A DNA stretch of 64,000 nucleotides from NCBI RefSeq assembly GCF_036370855.1, contig NC_088099.1, positions 24,209,501 to 24,273,500 on the forward strand, given 5' to 3'. Source of the stretch: Dromaius novaehollandiae (taxonomy: Eukaryota > Chordata > Aves > Casuariiformes > Dromaiidae). A program made the position numbers and the translations under genes. Under the pieces are notes generated by a model. The model was not told where the DNA came from, made no database searches, and saw nothing but the letters and a program-made list of their open reading frames with translations. Positions 42,203 through 56,000 of the stretch are shown one piece after another (position 1 is the stretch's first letter; every line of letters starts with the position of its first letter).

Positions 42203-45200
42203 ATGACTCTCCAGGTAGGTGCTTCTGCATCTGGGTGAGACAGAGGGAAGCGTGATGCAGGCAGGAAGAGAGGGAGGGATGTACTGCAGCATCTGTGGTG
42301 GTAATGCTGTATCGGAGACAGCATCACTTCTTTGGCATGAAGATTATTAATGCAAAATCAAGGTTATTCTGCAACACGGGAAATTTGCATAAGCCTTTGA
42401 AGGTTAAATAATGCATTGATTTTTTTGCAAGTGGAGAGAGAGAGACATGTCACCTTGTTTTGAACCTGCTTATTTTGAACATGATACATGGGTCGTGTAA
42501 TTTTCTTGAGAGGGGAGACTTACCTGTTTAGAGGGTGCAACAACTATTTTTGTGTGTGGATCTGAGTTTGCTGGGACTGGAGTGTGCATTGAGAGGTAGG
42601 TATGTATTTGAGGAATTTTTTTAGGAAATATTACTTATTTAGAGCTAAAAATGAACAGGGAAACTTCCAGCACTGAAGCAATGGTATATATGCTTTTGGG
42701 AAACATGAGTAATTTTTAAAGGAGTGGTGCATGGTCTTTTAGGTTATGCGCGTTTTTGGAGAGGTTACATTTCGAAGGGTTTATGTGTTTGATAGGACTA
42801 CCTGACCACCAGAGAAGAGCTACCTTCCATCTGACTCGGTTTAAATAGTTCCTGAGGAGCTAATCTTTACTGCTGGCTGTTAGCCTCCTACCTTTGTAGG
42901 GATTTATGAATACTTTCCTTGTCTTGCCCATGCCCGGATGAATTCAGCAGTTCTTTATTAGGCTTTGTGTCATCCCTCTCACGTTAAGAGCTGGAAGCCC
43001 TTTTATCCTAGTCTCATTATAATGTGCATCTCAGCTTGGTTAGTGTGTGTGTTTTGCACAGAGTGAGCAACGCAGCGCTCGGTGACCTAGATGCCGGGAG
43101 CGTGTTGTCGGTAGCTCAGCAGTTTTCTTCTGAGCTGCAGTTACGGTTGAGTGGCACGGAGGTGTCCTTGGGGTGCTTTACAGCTCAGAGAATGGATCTT
43201 TTTCAGTGAGTCAGAACTGCCAGATCCCCAAAATAACACCACATTTGTTTTATTGATAATCACTGAAATCACATTTTGTTTTATCCTGTCTTTTATCCAC
43301 TGTGGAAAACAAGTTTCTTATTAGCCCTGGTACTTCAAAAATGAACAATAAATCACCGTTAGAAAGAGCTGAGTACAATACGATATGCCATCGTTAGATA
43401 CAGTTGTACCTCACAAGAAAATCAGTGGTTGAGATAAGGAATGCTACACATTCTGCATTTAAAGATTATGGAGGTTTCTCATCCATTATCATTTTGGCTG
43501 ACAGCTACCATCCATACCCATAAAACATCTTTGAATCAAGCTCTAAGGGAATTTGAGGACAAATGGATAAAATACTGTTTTCATCAAAGAGGCTGTACAG
43601 TATCTCTAAGATTAGTTTTGCAAACTGCTAAAACACTCTGCTGTAAATGAAGAATTAATTCAAGCTTTTATTCTTTTCACAGCAGAAGTATTATGTGGTA
43701 ATAGTCTGACAGTAATTTGTGTATTTATCTTTAATGCACGTGTGTATTTTTATGTATTTATATGTCTATAAATATCTATATACAGAAAATACTTCTGCTT
43801 TTAGTTTGGGGAGTTAAAGGGAATTTTTTCAGCACATGATTAAAAGGAAATTATGTTTTTTCAAATGCTCCTACGCATGTTGTGTAAGCAAGCAAATCCT
43901 AAACAACATTCTGTGTGCAATGGTTGGGTAAGGGAGGTTGAAGAAAGAGATGTTTAGTATTTAAATTTCATTTCTGCCTCTCTCTTGTGGCAGAAGATGT
44001 GTACCTGCGTATTTTTTAAAACAGTGTCTTGTGGTATGTGCATGTGGATCCAAATAAAATAAAAGTATATTAAGTATAAGACAAGAAGTTAATGGCTTCC
44101 TTTCTCAATGTATTTTCTCAGTGGTCTTTTGTCTGTGCAAGTCTAAGAACAGTTCTAGTTCATTCTTACTGTGAAGGTTTGAGCAAAAAACAATTCAAGG
44201 CAATGGGAGGATTTCCAGCAACTTGAATAGTCCTTGAATCTCAGTTTTGACAGAGGTTCAAATACTTTATTGGTCACAGTGTAAAAATGAAGATAGAATT
44301 TGTCTCTAATCAATTTGGCAATTTGGCTATGTTTTATTATTGATGTAACGTTTAAATCTTATTGTTAACAGACCATGAATGCTACTTTATTTGTATGTGG
44401 ATGGATAATATTAGTAGATGTCTGTGATGTAGGAGATGTAAAGACATCACAACAGTTCTCCTATGGTACCATATATACATAGTCAAATATGTTACATCTG
44501 CTGATGTTTGGATTAAGAATGAAATAATTATCTTAATAGGGTTTTTGCTTTTTCTTCAGGAGTGTCGAAGATGCGTAGGTCCATGTTCTTTCAGGCAGGA
44601 TTTTTAATACATGTGTTGCAGTGCCGATTCTGTTCCCCTGTATTGAGCACACCTCTATAATAAATGCTGTGTAGCTATTTAAAAGATTTTTTTTAGTGCA
44701 TATGCAGACATATGGTTTTGCATAATTAGACTACAGGTTTGGTACGTGAATACAAAACTCCTTCAGTGTTTCCAGCCAGGCTTAACATAGCCTAATCCTG
44801 CGGTGGGTGAAACACCCGGCAGCGGGTCACGTTGAGAGTCCCTGTGGCGGGAAGCTGAGACGGCCGTTCAGAGCACGAGCCCCTCCGCAGCGGCTGCCCA
44901 CATGCTTGCTCTTATCCACAGGGAAACAGAAAGTAGGGCCCGTTTCATAGTGGGATAAGCTGCCTAATTTACCATGGGATATCTTGAGGTAAAAGTTTGT
45001 ACAAGTAATGTCACAAGTGCTGTGAGTTCAAACTCCAGGTTAGCAAACCGTGACTCGCCTGTGCATCCCCTTGCCCTCGGCTGGAAGTGCCCGACCTTAC
45101 GTGATGCGGAGAGCACGGTGCGGTGGACGCTCTCTGCCACACGGTTGATGACCCGCTGGCTTCAAACAGGGGCATTCCCCTTTCTGGCCTTACTTCTAAA

Positions 45201-48200
45201 AAGTATTTACCTGCTTTATGTGGTCCTTGGCAGTTTCTGGTGAATAATTAGGGATGGGCATAACATTTCAGCTCGCTGAAGCATTTTGTGGGCTCATTGG
45301 AAATCCAGGTACAGTTATGCTACAAAAGGAGAACAAGAAACAATGCTGAAAAAGAAGGAAAATAAAGATTCCAAGGCTTTGTAGCAAAAAATGTTAATAT
45401 TAGGAATTCCTCACAGTGAAGAATTGTTTATCATATTGTTTACAAGAAGCTCCACACAAGAACTATGGGCTATAATTAATAAATAAAGCATTCTTCTTTT
45501 TGGCCAAAGATCCTTCTCTTTTGAACATCTAGGAAAAGTGAAGGACACAAGAGTCAGTCAAAATGCTTTTGTTGTACCTGCGCTAGAAACTATCAAAGCT
45601 ATTATTTCTGGAGGAAGAACTGATTTCTCTAATCAAATTTGAGATTAGGCTTTTTTTGTTTGCATGGATTTTTTTTTTTAATGGCATGAAGGACAAATAC
45701 ATATGGAGAGCATACAGTTTTCATGTTAGCCTAACAACTTATCCTAAAGCAAATACTATTATAGTTTATGCTGGAAACTTTCTAAAGGTCAGTGAAATCT
45801 TAATGCCAAAGCTTACAAAGTATTTAATGGGAGTTTCTTTATACTGTTCCTTACTTCATTGCTTATCAGCCTTTCATCATAGCTATGGTTGAAGAGCTAT
45901 AGGGCTGTAGTTACAGAGAAAGATGTCGCAGCAAGAATTTCTTAGGGATCAGATTGTTCCACTGTGTGCATAGTTAAACCTCGGCCAGCTGATAAAAGGT
46001 TCTTCAAGATTTTTCATTTACTGATTTGACCTGAAATATTTTTGTTTTCATTGCTGTATATTTATGTTTATTAAATGCCTTGTATTTAATTATTTCCTTT
46101 TAGCATCAGCTATTTAAAGAGGTTTTAGAAGAATAGAAATTAATTGACTTGCACCATGTGGCAAATGCTAAGGCTGTTTTTCCTGATCTATTCATTGAGA
46201 TATTTCACCACCATCAAGACAGCAAAACCATCCATTCATGAATATATGTATTTGAAGCTCTTATTTATAAGTAGTGAATCTATTTCAATATTAATGTCAC
46301 TACTGCTAATTTAAAACCTTAAGTCAAACTGCAATTATTTTGCTAGGCTAAATTCCCAGAAATATTTTTTGTTCAGACCTGTAAGAAGATACAACTCTTG
46401 CTCCAGAGGGCTTAGTCCTTTAAGAGATTTTTAAAATGGTTGTTTTATGTCAGTAAGGAGAGCATACCCTGGCTTTCAGACTGCAGATTGTCACCATTTA
46501 CAGGCTAGAAAAGGCCTCTCAGCATTAGCGTAACTTTACAAAAAAGTCACTATTTATTGCTAATGTGTAGGAGTCCATGCATGCTTTTGTATGCTTCTTA
46601 ACCCTGATACAGTCCTGAAAAGTTAAGTGACCTTTCCTGCTCTTTACACTTGGATTTATTCCATGTGGTACGGGTCCCTCCTGTGAGTAAGCGAAAGGTG
46701 ATCAGAGGTAAGGTCCAGTTATGGAAAGAACAGAAAAATTCCTTAGTTTTAGTTAATTGGTAACAGCTGGATAATGTGTGAAGTGCTTTGAGGGATTGTT
46801 TTTTAATTTATTATTTAATTTAAATCATTAAGCAGCTAATATGACTGTTTCTAAACAGGACCTTCCATGGGCTTTCCAAGGTGTCTTTACTTGAAACGGG
46901 CTGACTATCTGTAGGGAACCTCATGGAACTTGTACTTTGTCAGGCTCCAAAGGGGAGCAGCAGGCAACTGTTACCATGTGTATCATTAAAGTATTTAGGA
47001 GCCCTAGTCAAGAGCTCTGGAGGTGTGCAAGCACAGAAGAGAAAAGTGACATTAACTCCAAGGACCTAACGACTGTCAGAAAAGCTGAATTTGAGTCTCG
47101 AGTAAAGAACAAGTTCTGTCAAGTATGCAATCTGTGCAGTGCTGTATACTGCAGGTTTTGCCCAAAAGTTCAAGCCCTTACTATCATGTAGTCCACTTTT
47201 TCTGAACTCAGTGTTCAGTGTTTTTGCAGCTCAGAGTGAAGGCCATAGTTTGTGTTTAAAACAGAACCAGTCAGGCCTCCTCAGATGTTACTTAAACTCT
47301 GACAAATTGGGAGAGAAGATACAAATAATCATGTCTCATATTTCTGATATTAAAGTTTGAAGAAGAAAATATTTACATTTCCTTTATACAGAACAAAGAG
47401 ACAAAATAATACAAAGAGCTTTTGTTGTCTGTGTAATCCATTTTTATTTCTGAACCAAACCAATTAAATCCAGTCACTTCAATTAAAATAGTTTTCATAA
47501 TCAGTTTAATTCCTGCTACAATGCTGGTTTTTTTTCAGTAAACAATAGAGAAGATGGAACCAAAAATGCTCAGAGAAGAGATGCTGTAAGGTCATTTTAA
47601 CATTACTGATTCAGCTTTTATGTGTAGTGTGGAGCATAATGGAGTTACATCTGGAGATGTGATTTTGGGTTATCTAAATTAGGTACAACATATTCTGGGC
47701 GTTTTGTTTTTTAATTCCAGGAAAATCCTTTATTTGTCTTTCAGCACGCCCTCATATTTGGTTGATTAAAAAAAGATCCACAGTATTTAGTTGTTAGCAA
47801 AAGAAGTCAGAGACAAAAAGTCATACTTTTTGTCCAGCTTTTCAAGCTTCATATTCTGCTGTGATTCCATGATATAGTTGCATTTTATTAATATTTAGAA
47901 TTATTGTTATTAAACAGGAGCAAACTACATATGCCTAGGTGCATATTTTCAAACTAGGAAGTTTTAGGTTTAAGAATATGATCTATCCGTCATTTAATTT
48001 AGAATTTAATGCAGTAACTCTGCCAAATCAAATACTTTATCTAATGACCAGATTTCAGAGTTTCAAGTAGACAAGTGATATTTGCAGTCTTGCTGATTCT
48101 CAGTGTTGTTCTGAGTAAAGAAGGAAAGAGAGTCTATCATTCTTAAAATATCTATGTTCAACAGCAGCATTTTTCAAACTTAAAAGTAATAGACTGTGTT

Positions 48201-51200
48201 TCAAATCCTAACCCATTTTCTGTATTTCTGCATTCACTGCTGGGTATTTGGTTCTGTGAGGCCTTGGTGGGAATCTCTTGGAAACTTCTGCTCATTGATT
48301 ATGCAAGCACTAAGATTCTTACTGAATTGGAAGATTATTTGTTAATAAGCATCTGCATTGTATTTTTAAGGGTGCTATAAACTCTCTCAGGACTAGAGAT
48401 GTAGATTATCATTAAAGAACCCTTCTCATCTACTGTTCTGTGAATTTGTAACTGCAGTTTAAAGGACACTCAAGATTTATTTTTAATTGCTATTTTGCAG
48501 GGTGCATTTCTTTGATAGAATCCCTTTTAATCATACATAATGGAATTTTAAAACATTCCTTTTAAATGCACGTATCTGCCTCCTGCCTCTTGTTTCAACT
48601 TTGTCGTGCTGTTAGTGGTGTACATCTGCCCACAGTGAACTAGGAAAAATGTCCAGAGCAGTGAATGCAAGCTGTGCACCTCAGCAGCAGCATAGCTCTG
48701 AAACCGAGCACTGCCTCTTCACCATGATAACCAGCATGTTACAGGGGGAAATAAACCCCCCAAATCTACAGTTCAGCAGCAGTGCAAGCTGTAATTGCAA
48801 GCCATATGTATGTAAGAAAAGGGGAAGTTTACCCAAGAGCCCCTTTTTTCCTTAGCAACTCCTGCCTCTGCTTCACCGTAACCTGTCTCTTTTCCTTCAG
48901 CAGACCTCTGCCTCTGCCCTGTGTGTTATCAGAGGAATTATTTTCAAGGCATGATAATTTAAAGCAGCATGTTTTATCTGAAAAGGGGATTATATGTGAG
49001 AAAATGCAGGATATACAGATACGCAGAACAGATGAATCATAAAATCATCTTTCTGTTCATCCCTTTTCTCTTTTAGTTCATGGGTTATTTGCAATAACAG
49101 CAGGAAGCTTCAAGTGGAAGCAGTTTTGAATTTGTTGAACTGATACTAGAGACTTTGGACTTGGCTGAACGCTAATGTACATACTGATTAAGATCTAAAA
49201 GCTGAGCTTCATGGCTAAGATCTGGTCAGATAAATCTTACATTTAGAAATATAAAAATGTCAAAACGTTTTCAAAGAAGCATGTTTTCAGTTGTGGAAGT
49301 AAACTGGCATCTCACCCTAACTTCTAGTAGGCAGTGAGCCCTAACGTCAGGCCCGCAAAGCTGCTTCGAACTACTAGAGACTCTGAGATTCAGACCCACC
49401 TCCGACGTGAATGTGTGCACATATGAGCTAAATAAAACAGAGCTTTGAGAGCGTCTTGAGTAGTGTGTCCCACATGAAGCTGTTGTCATCTCTCTAGTCG
49501 CCTTTTTGTTTTGTTTACATCTGTAGCTAGGGAGCTGTTGTATGGTCTCAAACACAGAAGTCCCTATACAAAGATATGGGAGAAGTGAGAATGAAGTAAT
49601 TCTTACCATCTTTTTAGTGAAGCCAATCAAGGGCCATTCTACAGTATGCTGGTCAGGGTGACAGTGTCATATGTTTTTCAGTCACAGGAGTGAGCCAGAA
49701 CATAAAGATCACATGGATGTTGATACAGTTAAATGCTGTCAAGGAAACTGCGAAAAACATGCTACCCTTTTGGGGTCCTGCCATCTTTTATCCAGTGCAT
49801 GCTACAGGTGAACAGCTGACTAAATGTAAAACTTTCAAAGCATTGGGGCAGCCTATTGGATTCAGTACCTCATCTCTAATGTCGTTCTGTCCAGAAGTGA
49901 TACAAATGTACAGTTCATTCCAGTCAGCTTTAAAGTTCTGGTCTTAAAAATGGTGACAGAGCCATTACTATAGTCCCTAGCTGGGCAGGTGAGAAAAAGT
50001 AGCTGTGTTCTGCCAAGAACTACTGAGGGAAGATTGCCTTTCAGACACAACAAACCTTCCTCCTGAAGGTATTCTTGTGTTTCTTTTAAATTTAGGGCCC
50101 TGTCTTGTTAATAGGTGTCTTTATGCCAAAGGAAGGAAGAAAGCACATTGGCAAACCCTGGATCTACACAGCCCTGAAGATCTAAATTCACAGGCTTTTG
50201 TTCTTAGAAGACTTCCACCTTCTCTTTGTTGGTTTCAAATGGCAATTGAAAGTTTCACAAAAAGTAGAAATTCTCAACTAGCTACATGGGTCAGAACTTG
50301 GTATCTGGGAAACTTACTGACTAGCCAAACTAAACATCCAGACAGAAAGAACTCCAAATTAATTCTACCTCAGGAGGCAGTGGTGACTCATTTGGTGGGA
50401 GAGCAGCCAGGTTTCTGAAAATGGACACTGCAGTGCACCTAGCTACCTCGCCTTGGCCTCTTTCACCTGATACTGCTACCTTAATGCAGCCATCAGCTGA
50501 TGTATCATTAAATCAATGAATGCTTAGTTTCGTGATTCCATGAAGGGGCCTTTCATTGAAGAAGGATGCCTGAGCATCAGTCTTTCGTTAAATTCTTTAC
50601 CATTTTCCTTCTTTCATTTAAATATAGAAATACCTGTCTTTTATTTTTTCCCTGTTTATATGAAGACTTCTATACTGAACCCAGAGCTCATTCTTACTTG
50701 TTTATTTCTATCACCTGGTCTTGCCAGCACAGTCACCTGCCAAGGAGAAAGGCATCCATTAAGAAGACAGATGTGCCTTAGACTTTCTTATTTAAAAAGA
50801 AAAGAGCAATGAATGTCTTGTACCTAGAGGAAGGAAAAGTGGTCTAAGGAAGCAGGGAGTCTATATCCCAGCTGGTTGCAACTTGCCTGTACAGACTGCT
50901 GAGATAACTCCAATCTTAGTTATTTTTAAACAGAGCCACAGAACTCCTATGGATACTTTTGTTGAATACATAGCTGATTTTTGTACAAAGTTGTAGACTT
51001 TTTATACATACTAAATATATGTGTAATAGCACCTTTTGCAGGATATACTGTGGTTCTGCAAATGCAGATCAAACTCAAAAGCTAAAATAATTAGTGTAAC
51101 CAGCATATAGCATATTTAAGTATCTTTTTTGCATTATAGTAGTGCAGAGAACCAGTGCTTCTATGGTCACTGAAGAAACATAGATAACTGAAGTCTGGGC

Positions 51201-52404
51201 ATAAAACAGACTACAAACCCTATGCTAAGGGCTAGCCTGAGACCTAGTATATAGAGAATATCAGCTAGCCTTGGCTTGAGGCACGTGTGAGGTGCATGAA
51301 GATGAAAAGACTATTTCCATCTTAAATGTGTCCCTCACGCTGTGCTATACTGTGTGTATACAGCATGCATACCACAAGAGTTGGGTGTAGAAGGTTGTCC
51401 TGGCAATAGCACTGCTCCAGGCTCCACCAGGCACAGCCATGCGCTGTTGGTCATCTCCTGCACTTTCAGCAGGCGAGTGGAAGTGACAGGGGCTGTGTGC
51501 AGTACCTTTCAAAGGGTAGTAGAGCTTCTCTGTTAGAGTCCACACCTGGATGCAGTCAGGGCCAAAAGGACTCAGGTTTCAGCTGGCGTGCAGTATTCAA
51601 TGAATGCCTTCATACCTACAGCCCACACTGAATGTGAAAGACACATACTACGTGCAATGTATACATTGCTTGCATGAATATATTTGTAAATATCCTGGCA
51701 CTAGATAGTCATCTGTAATGGTTCCAGGTGTTTAGGTATAAAACTGTGGGTAAAAAAAAGAGGTCTACTTATTTCAGCAATGCTGACCCTATCAGCTAAG
51801 CAGGTCAATTTTCCTTTCTAACAACCTATAGTTTTATTAAACTTCTTTCACAGGAAAATACCTAGACTTATCACTAACACAAGTGACTACTTGAGGACAT
51901 TACCCCTTGAGAGGGAAACTAAGACCTTTCATATTTTTTTTTTCATCAGGCTGACTTTGATGGTGCTGCAGAAGATGTAAAAAAATTAAAAACAAGACCG
52001 ACTGATGATGAACTGAAGGAACTATATGGATTCTACAAACAGGCTACTGTTGGAGACATTAATATTGGTACTTCTGTTCCTATAAATACATCAAATTTAC
52101 CCCCCATATCTTAATGAAATCTAGCAAATATTATGTAAATCTGTATGATACTCAATAAAGGTATTCATTTATTTTGGCAGAATGTCCAGGAATGCTAGAT
52201 TTGAAAGGCAAAGCCAAATGGGAAGCATGGAACCTGAGAAAAGGTGTTACAGTAATTAACTTTACATCATGTAATTGCTTTTATGGAAAAACAAATAAGG
52301 AAAGATAACGACTCATACTTTCCTTTGCAGGTTTATCAAAGGAGGATGCCATGAATGCCTATATTTCTAAAGCAAAGGCAATGGTAGAAAAATATGGGAT
52401 CTAG
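42203..52404 (+). CDS. ACBD7: Acyl-CoA-binding domain-containing protein 7, 4 exons
   Basis: A small cytosolic acyl-CoA-binding protein that carries medium- and long-chain acyl-CoA esters. Coding exons: 42203-42214, 51950-52067, 52181-52243 and 52331-52404, giving 88 aa, the length I recall for human ACBD7. The protein is a single ACB domain. The ligand-contact residues of the family are all present: Y30, Y33, K34, K56 and Y75, with YGFYKQ (30-35) and GKAKWEAW (53-60). The first exon encodes only MTLQ before a CAG|GTAGGT donor. Human begins MALQ with the next exon at ADFD, so the assignment fits although the exon is tiny. Exons 2 to 4 are certain from homology. The gene converges with OLAH, with stop codons about 600 bases apart. 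Confidence 0.93.
42215..51949 (+). other. ACBD7: ACBD7 intron 1 (9.7 kb)
   Basis: Donor GTAGGT and acceptor TTTCATCAG. It makes up over 95 percent of the gene. GC-richer pockets occur at about 43050-43190 and 44800-45140. Open frames such as 49271-49630 (minus) and 50005-50418 (plus) show no recognisable protein. No mobile element was identified with confidence. Confidence 0.75.
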
Positions 52405-52590
52405 AATACTCAAAATAATTCCCACTAATAACTAACTCTTCAGTAGCTAACGGACTAACTTTTCTAAGAAAGTGCAATACTAACTCTTTATTGTGTAGCC
52501 TGACACTAAAATCTTTTAAGCATAAGTTGTTTAGCCCTAAAAGGTATTTACATGCATACTGTATTTTAGACTGTACCTGTACTTATTCTA

Positions 52591-52596
52591 AATAAA
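52591..52596 (+). terminator. ACBD7: ACBD7 poly(A) signal
   Basis: AATAAA about 190 bases after the TAG. A second plus-strand AATAAA lies at 52878-52883, already inside the presumed OLAH 3' UTR. Confidence 0.7.
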
Positions 52597-52800
52597 TTTT
52601 TACCTATTCAGTTAATCTTTCTGTAAGGATTGTGGATTTGTGAAGGTATTAAATGATATTTAGCATTTTCATATTAGCAAACAAACAAGCTCTAAAAGTA
52701 AAATAATATAGTCATCATTTTTTTCTCCAAAATATGATTATGGAATAATGTGAAGTGTTTACGCATGTGCAAGGTGAGACGAGGGAAAAGATGGGAATTT

Positions 52801-52839
52801 TTTATTTTTAAGCAAAAAGTTCCAAACTTAATGTTTATT
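52801..52839 (-). terminator. OLAH: OLAH poly(A) signals (two)
   Basis: On the minus strand AATAAA occurs at 52834-52839 and again at 52801-52806, about 170 and 200 bases after the OLAH stop codon. Confidence 0.65.
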
Positions 52840-53006
52840 TTTAAGAATCAGAAAAATTTCCCCTTTTTAAGAATTACAATAAAAGATCTTCTGGAGTAAC
52901 ACAGCAACTTTGAGGAATAACTGCATGCAATTGTATAGAAAGTGAATTATTATTAAGTGCTGAAGACCAATATTACACCATCTGCTATAAAAATAGAGAG
53001 AAATGC

Positions 53007-56000
53007 TCATAGATCAGCATTTTCTAGACATATTGTTATGTGTTTGGTCAAAAAAATTTCATTAGAAGGTTCCAGCAGATAAAAGTGACCTCCAGGAAGC
53101 TTGTAAATGGAAACATCTCCACTTGTTATATCATCCCAGGCTGAAAAAGATAGTTAAAGTGTCAGAGAAATGTCAAATATTGTGGTCATTTTACATAGCC
53201 ATTTCAAGGTTATTATTTAATAATCATTTAAAATCCTGTATGAACTGATTTGGCTGAGACTGTTTATACTGAGACTGCCCTATCTATTTCCATTTAATTT
53301 TAAAAGGAGAAAAAAGACTCTAGGGAACTCTGTTCATTAACTGATTTGATACAACAAAAAATAGCTAGGTATGAGATGGAAACCACTTATGCAAAGTACC
53401 TTCTAAATCATGTGCTGTATCTTCAGACCCATCAAAGCAGGTGATGTCACAGGAAAGGGGAATATTCCTTTCTGCCTTCTCAAAACTGTGAAAAGCACAA
53501 GTATTAGTAATAAAACTTTCCGTAAGATATCTATACTTAGGTTTTGCCTCCACATACATACAAAATGCCTTTTCCTTTCTCCTCCAACACATAACAGAAA
53601 CTTTATGAATTAGACTGCACAAAACAGCAGGCGAAGGAATTACTCTTAAGATTTTAAGCAACTTTCTCTCCTAAATTATGTCCAGAACATTAAAGATAGA
53701 ATGACCAATACTTAGGGAAAAAGAGCTTCAACCTGCAATAAGAATTCCCACCCACAATAACTAACTATGCTGTCTGTATATATTCAAGTAAAAGGGGTCC
53801 CGCGTCCAGGAGTCTCCTTGTCGGTGCCAGTATGAGAACCCTTAACCACTCAGCTACCCGAGCGGTTGTACAGACCTACTGGGGAAAGAGGACCAGAGAA
53901 GCTGGTTGCTTTCTAGGTGTCTGGAACAGGAACGTAGGGATGGACACCTGGTTAGCCTAGGGGGCAGTGGCTCTGGAGGCTGAATGCAGCTGTCGTGAAG
54001 CATGATTAGTTGAGCCTATTGGCCTCAGAAAACAATAAAATATGTGCAAATCTTCCTTTCAGCAGCTGTTAACTTTGGATCCTAAGCAGAACTATAGTTC
54101 TACCATAGCACATTCACTACTACAACAGCGGTAGTGGTTGTTACAGTGAGCTGTGTGGCATATATATGGCATAAATACCAGAATATACATGGAAAAGCAC
54201 TCAAAGGAGAAAACTTTATTTACTGTTTCATAATCTTTTTATAATAGAAACTAGAACAAATTATTAAGAAAGAGAAAAGAGCACCTGACATGATTAGACA
54301 GAAGTTAAACTATAATATATAAATGTAAAACACAGGTATAAATGCAATATAAAGTTGTATTAAACTTACGAAAATGTCTGAAGAACTCTAAGATCTTCCT
54401 TTAAAGTAAGAATCAGATTTTTCCTGAAGTCTTCACTTTGCAGCAGCTCAAAAGGAGTTCCCCCTAACATTTTTATGTGTGCAATAATGGCTTCATCCTC
54501 TACATCATGGAGTGTTTTGAGGGGAAGAAAAGCTTCAGACTGCCAGCATCAGACAAGACACATAAGGTGTTTTATACAGTACACTTTAAATAATAATCCT
54601 GCTAACAGTTATTTTAGTAAAAAAGTACAGGGATTCTCTATCTCCAAAATACAATGGCTGGCCAGCTTAACATTTGTAGAGAATACTTCTTGGAAAGGAG
54701 TGGTAGACTGTATTTGCTGAAAATATAGATTTTTGAGCAAGACACAAGTACCCTCAAGGTCTGTCATTTCCACAGATACATAACCATTAATTGATTTGTG
54801 TTCAAAGTTTAACTGCCACTCTTGAAATAAAACTAATAAAATAATCTGTTTAAGAGAAAACAAAGCGTAGTAGTGTACACAAAGCCAACTAACGTGGGGC
54901 TGGAGAGACCCCCCTAGATTAAGGAAATTTGCAGGAATAATTGCTTCCATGAAGCAGAGAGCTAGTATTATTGCTAAGAAGCCGCAGAAACAGAGGGATG
55001 GAAATAGCAAATGATGACTGAAGACAGGAGGGCTGGGAAAAAAGCCAAATCCCCACTGTTTTCATGAGAAAGACTAGGAGAAGCACCAAAAACACAGAAG
55101 CAGAAGGAACTGAGAACACATACAAAGCCAACAAAGAATGGGGAGGAAAAGAACAAGAGGGCAAACATACTCAGGAACTAGTGACCGAGGTTTCTGCAAG
55201 ACTATGCTAAGAGAGTTATTTTGCATGTCACAGAGCAGGGCATGGTACTTTATATTTAGTTTTGATTGCTTGTTGAGGATTATACCAAAGACCATAATAA
55301 ATAATAGTGTATTCAAAAAAAGGGTAACATTAGCTTAAGGAGTCCATTCTCCTTAGGCTAAGGTTAGCCTCTATGAATATTCCATAACATGAAATTCTCC
55401 AGCTGCCTCAGAATTAATTTCCCCTAAGGTAACAGAAAATTTTTCTGTGTGCATTCAGGAACCAAATGGTTGTTTGGTACTCTGGGTATAATAAACACAC
55501 ACTGCACATCATACAGATACCACAAGTGTTTTATTCATGGTACCTAATATACTGTTTTATTTCACACTGTTAATGATTCTGTGACTTACATGTGGTGCAT
55601 GTGCCCCTGATATAAAAAGGTGGATCGGCTCTAGTCCATATTTTTCTTTCAAGTGTAGCGCAACTGCAAAACTAATATATGATCCAAAACTGCAGTGAAA
55701 AGAGAAGTTAAAGCAATGTAATCACAAACATATGTAAAAACTGGAAAATGTGAACATAATTTGAATTTCAGTGCTATCTTGAACATTTATTGAAACCATA
55801 AATATAGAGAGTTTTATGGTTCTGTATTACAACATGTAAATTACAGTGATATTAGCTAATTCACATGTAAAAGTTACTCAAATGGGGACTAGTTTTATAA
55901 ATCAGACATTTTTACTTCCATTTCTTTTAACAGTCTCCCTAATTTGAAGCAAGAGCAGTTATTTTGAGTACTTGAGACTATGTGATCTTCAAAATCTATT

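Noticed and set aside
50005-50418. 137-codon plus-strand open frame in ACBD7 intron 1
   Set aside because: No domain or family resemblance, and no poly(A) signal or promoter context. Treated as chance.
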